The notes under the pieces were generated by a model. The model was not told the DNA's origin and did no database searches. It saw nothing but the letters and a program-made list of their open reading frames with translations. A DNA stretch of 38,695 nt from a bacterium (GTDB lineage: Bacteria; Thermodesulfobiota; Thermodesulfobiia; Thermodesulfobiales; Thermodesulfobiaceae), in assembly GCA_021783475.1 (NCBI GenBank), contig JAJXTU010000007.1, positions 1 through 38,695 of the forward strand, written 5' to 3'. This document shows, in pieces, positions 32,845 through 38,695 of the stretch. The translations under genes were made by a program, and so were the position numbers. How positions within the stretch are numbered: position 1 is the stretch's first letter; every line of letters starts with the position of its first letter.

Positions 32845-33543
32845 GTGTATAGGTCATATAATGATGAGTTAACTGGAAGTACAGCCGCTACTGACGTATC
32901 TGGCTTTTTTAGGGGAGTCTTCACGTGGATGTTTTTAGGACTCTTGTTCACTGGAGTAATTTCTTATGCAATAGCGTCTAATGTTTCAATTTTGCAGCTT
33001 ATTTTGGGCAATCCTATTTTGTTTTATGGGATAATAGGACTGCAATTTATCGCAGTGATAACCCTGTCTGCTGCAATTACGAAGCTGCCTGCTGAGGTCG
33101 CAGAGTTTATCTTTATATTGTATTCTGCTCTGACAGGAGTAACATTCTCTACACTATTCGTAGCCTATACATCTGATTCTATAGCGTCCACATTCTTTGT
33201 CACTGCAATATCTTTTGGCGTAATGGCATTGATGGGTTATACCACAAAGGCAGACCTGACTAAGATGGGAACTTTTATGATGGCAGGACTTATTGCAATA
33301 ATATTGGGCTTTGTGGTGAATATTTTCTTGCACAGCAGCGCCCTAATGCTGCTTTTATCCGTAGTAGGCGTGATCGTGTTCCTGGGCCTTACGGCTTATG
33401 ACATGCAAAAACTAAAGAAGATATATCTGGCAGGCGCATTTGATGAAAGAAAGGAAACAGTTCTGGGTGCTCTTACTCTGTATCTGGACTTTATAAACCT
33501 ATTTCTTATGCTACTAAATATAATGGGAAATAGAAGAGACTAA
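32845..33543 (+). CDS. Bax inhibitor-1/YccA family membrane protein
   Basis: The product is 232 aa with seven membrane helices. The family features are the N-terminal helix GVFTWMFLGLLFTGVISY, the central SALTGVTFSTLF, MGYTTKADLTKMG and the end segment FLGLTAYDMQKLKKIYLAG with the calcium/proton-sensing acidic residues nearby. In bacteria it acts as a calcium leak channel or a partner of FtsH (YccA). The start is GTG 32845, 8 nt after AAGGAG; the tracked GTG 32836 overlaps that site. Confidence 0.9.
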   Translation: MYRSYNDELTGSTAATDVSGFFRGVFTWMFLGLLFTGVISYAIASNVSILQLILGNPILFYGIIGLQFIAVITLSAAITKLPAEVAEFIFILYSALTGVTFSTLFVAYTSDSIASTFFVTAISFGVMALMGYTTKADLTKMGTFMMAGLIAIILGFVVNIFLHSSALMLLLSVVGVIVFLGLTAYDMQKLKKIYLAGAFDERKETVLGALTLYLDFINLFLMLLNIMGNRRD

Positions 33544-33579
33544 ATTTCTATGTCTGAAAAAGTTTCTTAGGGGCAATTT

Positions 33580-33939
33580 ATTAAATATTTTTGTCCATTT
33601 TGTAAGGCTGAGTTGCCTGAAAATTTAGAGGAGTGTCCTTATTGCGGGGCAGATTTGAGGAGCAGTATTTTTTATGAAGACAAGATAATATTGTCCCTCG
33701 ATCATCCTATCCTCGATACCAGAATGGTATCTATTAAATTAGTCGGGGATAAGCGCATAAAAAGAGCCTTGCCAAAGTTATCTGATCTTGCAAATAAATC
33801 AAGCGATCCGCTGGAGCTTATCGCTATTTGTAAAGCTTTAAAACAAATTGGTTCAAGTGAAGCTATTGAATTAATAGAAAAGATAAAGCGAAAAAATAAT
33901 AAGATTGTGAACAATTATATAGATGAAATTATGTCTTGA
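33580..33939 (+). CDS. Zinc-ribbon protein with HEAT-like helical tail, ATT start
   Basis: The product is 119 aa. A paired zinc ribbon, YFCPFCKAELPENLEECPYC (CPFC ... CPYCG), is followed by a linker and two helical repeats (RIKRALPKLSDLANKSS and ELIAICKALKQIGSSEAIELIEK) that look HEAT-like. The function is unknown; a protein- or nucleic acid-binding adaptor is plausible. The tracked TTG (33613) would cut off the first CPFC pair. The frame opens at a TAG (33568), and the only sensible initiator upstream of CPFC is ATT at 33580, about 6 nt after a weak GGGG. It overlaps the DUF89 gene by 17 nt. Confidence 0.7.
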   Translation: MKYFCPFCKAELPENLEECPYCGADLRSSIFYEDKIILSLDHPILDTRMVSIKLVGDKRIKRALPKLSDLANKSSDPLELIAICKALKQIGSSEAIELIEKIKRKNNKIVNNYIDEIMS

Positions 33940-34789
33940 TTGTATAGTGTGTTTTCACAAGCAAGCCCTTTTTGCTACAAAAGACCTGGACGATAGCTTA
34001 AGAACTAAGATTTTGAAGAAAGTAATGCTTTTTCTGTGCGATGCTAATTGGGAGACTTCCCCCGATGAGTTTGCAAACGAGGTTCACTGCATTGTAAGAG
34101 AAGTTTCTGGCTTATCAGATCCATATAAAGAGATTAAGAAAAACAGCAATAAAGTCTCACTTGAAATGTATCCTGAGCTAAAAGAACTTCTTAATAGAGA
34201 AAGTTTGGAAAATCGGCTTTACACAGCGGCTAAGTTAGCTATCGCAGGGAACATAATAGATTTTGGCCCTTCAACTGAATTCGATCTTAAAGGTACTGTG
34301 GACGAGGTTATGCACAAAGATTTGGCTATTAATGACTTTAAGGGCCTTCAAGAAAAGATATATTCTTCTGAAAGATTGCTTTACTTTGCAGACAATGCTG
34401 GAGAGATAGTCTTTGACAGAATATTTATTGAAGAGATGTTGAGGACAAGAGATATGCCCTTTAAGCAAATTAGCTTTGTAGTAAAGAGTGGACCTGTTAT
34501 AAACGATGCGATATTGGGCGATGTTTTCGAGGTTGGAATTGACAGGCTTCCTAATATTAGATTTTTAGAGATTTCAAACGGTGAAAAAGGTAGTGCTCCC
34601 TCAAGAAGAAGCGATGAGGCAAGAAGATATATAGAGGAGCATGACATAGTAATTTCAAAGGGACAGGGGAATTTCGAGGGGCTAAGTGACTTTCACAATA
34701 TATTCTTTATGTTGATGGCAAAGTGTCCTGTAATAGCAAATGAGCTAATGGTCAATATAAGAAGCAGCGTTATAAAGTATAAAGGATAG
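33923..34789 (+). CDS. DUF89 family metal-dependent phosphatase
   Basis: The product is 288 aa. It begins MKLCLDCIVCFHKQAL with the CxxC pair of prokaryotic DUF89 proteins. It carries the active-site motif FADNAGEIVFDRIFIEEM near residue 154 (Asp/Asn ligands), GPVINDAI, and the C-terminal ISKGQGNFEGL. The family (human ARMT1, damage-control phosphatases) hydrolyses phosphate from damaged or overflow metabolites in a metal-dependent way. The natural substrate here is unknown. The ATG lies within the end of the zinc-ribbon gene, indicating coupling. The gap to queD is 53 nt, with no riboswitch seen. Confidence 0.88.
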   Translation: MKLCLDCIVCFHKQALFATKDLDDSLRTKILKKVMLFLCDANWETSPDEFANEVHCIVREVSGLSDPYKEIKKNSNKVSLEMYPELKELLNRESLENRLYTAAKLAIAGNIIDFGPSTEFDLKGTVDEVMHKDLAINDFKGLQEKIYSSERLLYFADNAGEIVFDRIFIEEMLRTRDMPFKQISFVVKSGPVINDAILGDVFEVGIDRLPNIRFLEISNGEKGSAPSRRSDEARRYIEEHDIVISKGQGNFEGLSDFHNIFFMLMAKCPVIANELMVNIRSSVIKYKG

Positions 34790-34842
34790 CGAAAGTCTCT
34801 TTTGATTCCCAAACTGCTTCTGAGAAAGGAAAGTGTGAATAT

Positions 34843-35199
34843 ATGAGGATAAAGGTTTATAAGGAATTTAGTTTTTCTGCCGCACATAAGCTGGTAGATT
34901 ACAAAGGCGATTGTGCCAACCTTCATGGACACACATATAAGTTAGGGGTTGCAGTATCTGGTTCTATTGGAGAAAATTCCATGGTGATTGACTTTAAGAT
35001 TCTTAAGGATATTGTAGAAGAGAGGATAATCTCTAAATTGGATCACAAATATTTAAACGATGTCATATACAATCCTACTTCTGAGAAGGTTTGTGAGTGG
35101 ATATTAGGCGAATTGAAAGACTGTGTGCCTGAAGGCATAAATTTAGAGTTTGTTAGGCTCTGGGAATCAGAATCTTCTTACGTAGAGATCTCTTTCTAG
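34843..35199 (+). CDS. queD: 6-carboxy-5,6,7,8-tetrahydropterin synthase
   Basis: The product is 118 aa. The zinc histidines are in FSAAHKL (His15 region) and NLHGHTYKL. DFKILKDIV and LDHKYLND carry the catalytic and dimer residues, and the C-terminal Glu in RLWESESSYVEI binds pterin. It is the second step of queuosine/7-deazaguanine synthesis. The ATG is preceded by AAAGGAAAG. It overlaps queE by one base at TAGTG. It lacks the CxxxH(G/T) Cys at the exact family position; only one Cys (GDCANLHGH) is present, consistent with CxxxHGH. Confidence 0.92.
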   Translation: MRIKVYKEFSFSAAHKLVDYKGDCANLHGHTYKLGVAVSGSIGENSMVIDFKILKDIVEERIISKLDHKYLNDVIYNPTSEKVCEWILGELKDCVPEGINLEFVRLWESESSYVEISF

Positions 35200-35849
35200 T
35201 GATAGCAATTCATTCTATATTTGAAAGCATATCTGGTGAAATAGGTTTTATGCCACAGGGCTCTTGGTGCACAATAGTGAGACTTCAAGGGTGCAATCTT
35301 AGGTGTAGGTGGTGTGACACAAAGGAATCTCAGAATATTGAGGCTAAATATATGCTCTCAATTGATGAAGTTGTAGATAGGTGTATTAGCCAAAAGGTAC
35401 TCATTACAGGTGGAGAGCCGCTTATTCAGGGGGAAGCTCTCGGACTGATAGATTGCCTTATAGAGCGGCATCACTTTGTCCAGGTAGAAACCAATGGAAG
35501 TATCTTTTTGCCAAAGGGATACTCGTCCGATTGCGGTTGGATAGTGGACTATAAGGGGCCATCTTCTGGGATGATGGATAGGATACCCTCATTTGAGGAG
35601 TTTATAGATAACTGGATAGAGCACAAGGTCATAGTGAAGCTGGTAGTGGACAACTCTAAAGAGGATCTTGAGTTTGTCTTTCAGGTTCTTTCAAAGATGC
35701 ATGGCCTTTTTCAATTTGCAATCAGTCCGCTGGATGCAAAGGGCGAAAAGATCTTAGACATAGTAAACTTTATCAGGGAGAGGGACGAAAAATTGCTGGG
35801 CGATCTGATATTTTCAATTCAGATGCACAAGGTAGTGGGGCTTTTGTAA
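35199..35849 (+). CDS. queE: 7-carboxy-7-deazaguanine synthase (radical SAM)
   Basis: The product is 216 aa. IHSIFESISGEIGFMPQG is the standard opening, the radical SAM cluster motif is CNLRCRWCDT (CxxxCxxC) near residue 31-38, and ITGGEPLIQ and VETNGS complete the site. It converts 6-carboxytetrahydropterin, made by the neighbouring QueD, to CDG. The GTG overlaps the queD stop and has no ribosome site of its own, so translation is coupled. Other queuosine genes (queC, queF, folE) are not in the window. Upstream gap 0, downstream gap 67 nt. Confidence 0.94.
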   Translation: MIAIHSIFESISGEIGFMPQGSWCTIVRLQGCNLRCRWCDTKESQNIEAKYMLSIDEVVDRCISQKVLITGGEPLIQGEALGLIDCLIERHHFVQVETNGSIFLPKGYSSDCGWIVDYKGPSSGMMDRIPSFEEFIDNWIEHKVIVKLVVDNSKEDLEFVFQVLSKMHGLFQFAISPLDAKGEKILDIVNFIRERDEKLLGDLIFSIQMHKVVGLL

Positions 35850-35880
35850 TTGGGCTGATTGTTGTTGCTGCAAAGATGCA

Positions 35881-35909
35881 TTGAAATGAAGATGTAGATG
35901 ATTTATTAT
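35881..35909 (+). promoter_or_regulatory. Promoter TTGAAA-N17-TATTAT of the immA-type gene
   Basis: The -35 TTGAAA (35881-35886), 17-nt spacer and -10 TATTAT (35904-35909) place +1 about 7 nt later, at the ATG (35917). No Shine-Dalgarno is present, so the transcript is predicted to be leaderless. Confidence 0.65.
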
Positions 35910-35916
35910 AAAGTTT

Positions 35917-37035
35917 ATGAAGATAAAAAATTTTAATAAAAAAATTTTAGAGGAATATAAGGACAGTATATCTTTAGCAAAGTTTCCAAAGCTAAGGCAA
36001 TGGATAGAGGGAAAAGATTTTCCTACGCTAAAACAGTTATCCAAAGTGGCAGATGCTCTGCATATTCCGTTTGGTTATTTCTTTTTAGATACGATGCCTG
36101 AAAGAAAAATGCCAATACCAAATTATCGCACTAAAAAAGATATTTTTTTGAAGCCATCAGTTGATTTAATCGAAACTATTGAATTTGTTCAGCAACAGCA
36201 AAATTGGGTTAAAGATATTCTTGAACTGTGGGGACATGAAAAGCTTAGCTTTGCTGGTAAATATAATATTGATAGTCCAAAAAACCTGGTTGTTAGGGAA
36301 TTAAGAATAATTCTTGACTTAGAAAATGGTTGGGCAAGGTTTATCCCTAATTGGAATAAGGCTTTAAATGAATTGATTGTAAGGTCGGAAAAAGCAGGTA
36401 TATTTGTTGTTGTAAATGGTGTGGTGGGCAATGATACACACAGGCAACTTCAAGTTGAGGAATTTAGAGGATTTGTTCTATATGACTCTGTTGCGCCGTT
36501 TATTTTTATAAATAACAATGATGCAATATCTGGCAAAATATTTACTATTATTCATGAATTAATACATATTATTATCGGTAAAAGCGGTTCTTTTGATCTT
36601 GAAAAACTTCAAGCCTGTGACGATGATATTGAACAGTTTTGTAATAAATGTGCCGCTGAATTTTTGGTGCCAGAGCAAGACCTACTAAGAGAATTGAAAA
36701 ATAAGCGAAATATAGAGAATCAGGACGTAGAAGATCTTGCAAAAGTTTTTAAGGTAAGCTCTCTGGTTATAATAAGACGTTTGCTAGATATTTCTGCAAT
36801 AAATTTAGAAGATTTTTATAATTTTTATGATAAATATTTACAAACTGAAAGAAAAAAGCACAGCAAAGGAGTCGGTGGCAATTTTTATGCTACTGAAATA
36901 CTGCGCCTTAATAAAAGATTTTTAGAAATTGTCAAAGCAGGTGTGGATGAGGGGGTTATTCTACATAGAGATGCATATAAAATAACCAATCTTAAGGCGT
37001 CTACGTTTCACAAGCTTATGGTTAGAGTTACTTGA
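35917..37035 (+). CDS. HTH/ImmA-IrrE family metallo-endopeptidase (toxin-antitoxin type regulator)
   Basis: The product is 372 aa. The N-terminal segment (1-55) is a short XRE-like helix-turn-helix: LAKFPKLRQWIEGKDFPTLKQL, then HIPFGYFFL, the usual pattern before ImmA domains. A peptidase domain (about 130-260) carries the zinc motif HELIHIIIG (HExxH) with a downstream CAAEFLVPEQDLL. The C-terminal part (about 265-372) is helical. Such proteins are reported to pair with PIN-like DUF4411 partners, and this one is followed by that gene with a TGATG overlap. It may cleave or bind the partner and autoregulate. Base use is more A/T-rich than the gene before it. Confidence 0.87.
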   Translation: MKIKNFNKKILEEYKDSISLAKFPKLRQWIEGKDFPTLKQLSKVADALHIPFGYFFLDTMPERKMPIPNYRTKKDIFLKPSVDLIETIEFVQQQQNWVKDILELWGHEKLSFAGKYNIDSPKNLVVRELRIILDLENGWARFIPNWNKALNELIVRSEKAGIFVVVNGVVGNDTHRQLQVEEFRGFVLYDSVAPFIFINNNDAISGKIFTIIHELIHIIIGKSGSFDLEKLQACDDDIEQFCNKCAAEFLVPEQDLLRELKNKRNIENQDVEDLAKVFKVSSLVIIRRLLDISAINLEDFYNFYDKYLQTERKKHSKGVGGNFYATEILRLNKRFLEIVKAGVDEGVILHRDAYKITNLKASTFHKLMVRVT

Positions 37036-37538
37036 TGTATATAATTGATACTAATATTTTTATCACTCCATATAGAAATTATTATCCATTTGGTTTTGGT
37101 TTAGAATTTTGGAATTTCTTAGTTAAAAAGGCAGAAGAGGGTGAAGTTTGTAGTATAGATAAAGTTTTTGATGAATTAAAGGATTCTGATGATGAGCTTT
37201 CTAAATGGGTCACTAAGTGCTTTCAAAAATATTTCAAAAGTTGTGATAACGTGCCAGTTATAGAAACTTACAGAGAGATAATTAAGTGGGTAGATTCACA
37301 ATCACAATACAAGCCAGAAGCAAAAAATGAATTTATGTTATATTCAAATGCTGATGCGTGGATAATAGCTTATGCTAAGGCTAATGGGTTAAAAGTTGTA
37401 ACTTTAGAAAGTTTAAGTAAGAATCAAAAAAATAGAGTGCCAATTCCAAACGTATGTGAGGCTTTTCAGATTGGTTATCTTAATATTTATGATTTTTTGA
37501 AAATTACTGGATTTAAATTTTGCGAAGAAAATAATTAA
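37035..37538 (+). CDS. DUF4411 PIN-like protein (putative toxin of the immA pair)
   Basis: The product is 167 aa. YIIDTNIFITPYRNYYPF is the DUF4411 N-terminus with the first PIN acidic residue (DTN). VFDELKDSDDELSKW supplies a second acid. SNADAWIIAYAKANGLKVVTLE carries the ADxxIIA(x)A-type third acidic site. These match a PIN-like RNase fold. The ATG overlaps the immA-type stop as TGATG, giving tightly coupled expression as in type II modules. The function is inferred from family pairing; toxicity is not shown. Its 3' end faces the converging dam gene 12 nt away. Confidence 0.85.
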   Translation: MYIIDTNIFITPYRNYYPFGFGLEFWNFLVKKAEEGEVCSIDKVFDELKDSDDELSKWVTKCFQKYFKSCDNVPVIETYREIIKWVDSQSQYKPEAKNEFMLYSNADAWIIAYAKANGLKVVTLESLSKNQKNRVPIPNVCEAFQIGYLNIYDFLKITGFKFCEENN

Positions 37539-37550
37539 AAAATCATCTAT

Positions 37551-38402
37551 TTAATAATTTCTAACTAATACCTCAGTTATCTTACCTCGTCCATTTGCGT
37601 TTGAATTAATAGCGCGGGATGCAAAGACCTTTTTGATGTTGTATGATGCGTATAGCTCGTTTATAACCTCTGTATCAGAATTGGAAAGTAAAAATTTTGC
37701 GCTTTTTTTGTCAATCTCATCGCAAACAGTTTTGAGCTTAAACTGCATATCAATGTTAAATCCTTCTTTTGTGTATGACGTGAAGTTTGAAGTCTTATTT
37801 AAAGGAAGATATGGAGGATCGAAATAGACAAAATCACCTTTTTTTACATATTTTAATATTTCAGTAAAATTTCCACACCTTATCTCTTTATTTTTTAAAA
37901 TTTTTGAACAATTGAGAATTTTTTCTTCATCAACAATTTTTGGGTTCGAATAATTTCCAAAAGGCACATTGAACTGACCATTACTGTTAACCCTATAAAG
38001 CCCATTATAACAAGTTTTATTTAGATATATAAACCTGCTTGCTTTTTGGACATTTGACCAGTCTCTATAGCTTGCATCTCTGTCAGCGTTTCTAATTTTT
38101 AAAAAATATTCTTTAGTATTTTTGTGTTTGCGTAAATCAACTATTAACTCCAGTGGATTATTTTTTACTATATTATATAAATTTATCAACTCTTCATTTG
38201 TGTCAGAAATATATGCATTTTCAGGTTGTATTTCAAAGAAGACAGCGCCGCCTCCTATAAAGGGTTCGAAATAACGATTGAAATTTTCCGGCATATTTTC
38301 TTTAATTGTTGAAATAAGCTGTCTTTTCCCTCCTGCCCATTTTACAATTGAATGAACCTTTATTTTTTCTTTATAATTATTTTTATCTAAAACTATTGGC
38401 AT
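37551..38402 (-). CDS. dam: Dam/DpnM-type N6-adenine DNA methyltransferase (D12 class)
   Basis: The product is 283 aa. Motif I-like IVKWAGGKRQLISTI and YFEPFIGGGAVFFEI bind SAM; DFVYFDPPYLPL (DPPY) is the catalytic motif IV; RASRFIYLNKTCYNGLYRVN and QFNVPFG are class-typical (M.DpnIIA, E. coli Dam). The specificity is probably GATC but is not proven. The start follows GAGGTAAT on the minus strand. No obvious restriction endonuclease lies next to it in the window; the gene upstream (minus strand) is only partly seen. Confidence 0.92.
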   Translation of the reverse strand: MPIVLDKNNYKEKIKVHSIVKWAGGKRQLISTIKENMPENFNRYFEPFIGGGAVFFEIQPENAYISDTNEELINLYNIVKNNPLELIVDLRKHKNTKEYFLKIRNADRDASYRDWSNVQKASRFIYLNKTCYNGLYRVNSNGQFNVPFGNYSNPKIVDEEKILNCSKILKNKEIRCGNFTEILKYVKKGDFVYFDPPYLPLNKTSNFTSYTKEGFNIDMQFKLKTVCDEIDKKSAKFLLSNSDTEVINELYASYNIKKVFASRAINSNANGRGKITEVLVRNY

Positions 38403-38544
38403 ATTACCTCATTTTATTTTCTAAATTTATCTTTGCAGTTAGAGCAAACAAAAACCTCAAGAATTACTGATAATATAAAAAATTAACAAGCTTTTTATTA
38501 CTAAAAATTGAGTAAAATGTTTATAAATTATATAAAATAATATT

Positions 38545-38695
38545 CTATAGCAACTCTTCAAGCTCTTTTATACTGTTAAGCTTAAACATAGCTTTCATTA
38601 TATTTTTCAGCCTCTCTCTATCTGAGATACTTTTAACTTTGCTCTCTATTTCAGGCGAAAAAGCATCAAATTTTGCCTCAATGGCATTTAATACC
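38545..38695 (-). CDS. 3' end of an unidentified minus-strand gene, truncated by window edge
   Basis: About 49 codons are visible, closing with a TAG. The reading is VLNAIEAKFDAFSPEIESKV, then SDRERLKNIMKAMFKLNSIKELEELL. The helical pattern with a terminal SIKELEELL resembles the C-terminus of Rpn/DUF4351-type (PD-(D/E)XK) accessory proteins, but this is a weak impression. It would precede dam in the same direction with a 142-nt gap (38403-38544) of AT-rich sequence in which nothing else was recognised. Confidence 0.4.
   Translation of the reverse strand, partial: VLNAIEAKFDAFSPEIESKVKSISDRERLKNIMKAMFKLNSIKELEELL

Noticed and set aside
34790-34842. preQ1 riboswitch before queD
   Set aside because: The 53-nt gap shows no C-rich loop or pseudoknot pattern of preQ1 aptamers.

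Overview
The window is AT-rich, densely packed bacterial chromosome with almost every gene on the + strand. The cell envelope looks Gram-negative: there is an O-antigen ligase-like protein and an ADP-heptose-type GT9 transferase. A UbiD/UbiA/UbiX trio of menaquinone type, pyruvate phosphate dikinase with its regulatory protein, split glycyl-tRNA synthetase, a probable selenoprotein and a SemiSWEET sugar carrier point to an anaerobic, possibly thermophilic lineage. A Thermodesulfobium-like organism would fit, but that is inference from gene content and style, not a database match.

Layout. 1-1.83 kb: end of a polysaccharide locus (O-antigen ligase fragment, GT9). 1.9-9.6 kb: a 6S RNA with its own promoter runs straight into a housekeeping operon (HIT protein, rpsU, pgpH, a tiny upstream ORF, ybeY, dgkA, corC-like, pyrG, a broken cdd, recO). 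9.6-13.4 kb: an MFS transporter and two glycosyltransferases. 13.4-21.1 kb: glyQ-glyS, ppsR-ppdK, dgt. 21.1-23.3 kb: a DsrE-like protein, a degenerate lipoyl/E2-like protein and dapB, closed by a strong terminator. 23.4-26.7 kb: pstC-pstA-pstB-phoU behind a TTAACA direct-repeat Pho box, without pstS. 26.8-27.6 kb: a small protein with an in-frame TGA inside a CGSU (CxxU) motif, followed by a SECIS-like hairpin, then uspA. 27.6-32.1 kb: ubiD-ubiA-ubiX and a cobA-hemD fusion. 32.1-35.85 kb: SemiSWEET (minus strand), a small membrane protein, a BI-1 family protein, a zinc-ribbon protein, a DUF89 protein, queD and queE. 35.9-38.7 kb: an accessory block with an HTH/ImmA metallopeptidase, a DUF4411 PIN-like protein, a Dam-type methylase (minus) and the 3' end of another minus-strand gene.

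The most unusual theme is translation initiation. Several conserved genes (HIT, glyQ, ubiD, ubiA, a zinc-ribbon protein, probably a GT2) have no ATG/GTG/TTG at the right place. Instead, most have a good Shine-Dalgarno sequence followed at normal spacing by CTG, ATT or ATA. Three other genes (GT9, SemiSWEET, immA) have a TATAAT-like box 6-7 nt before the ATG and no Shine-Dalgarno, which suggests leaderless mRNAs. Further highlights are the probable selenoprotein, the decayed cytidine deaminase and the E2-like pseudoenzyme. No tRNA, rRNA, CRISPR array, insertion sequence or integrase was seen. Intergenic gaps are short, and the larger ones are described in the feature list.
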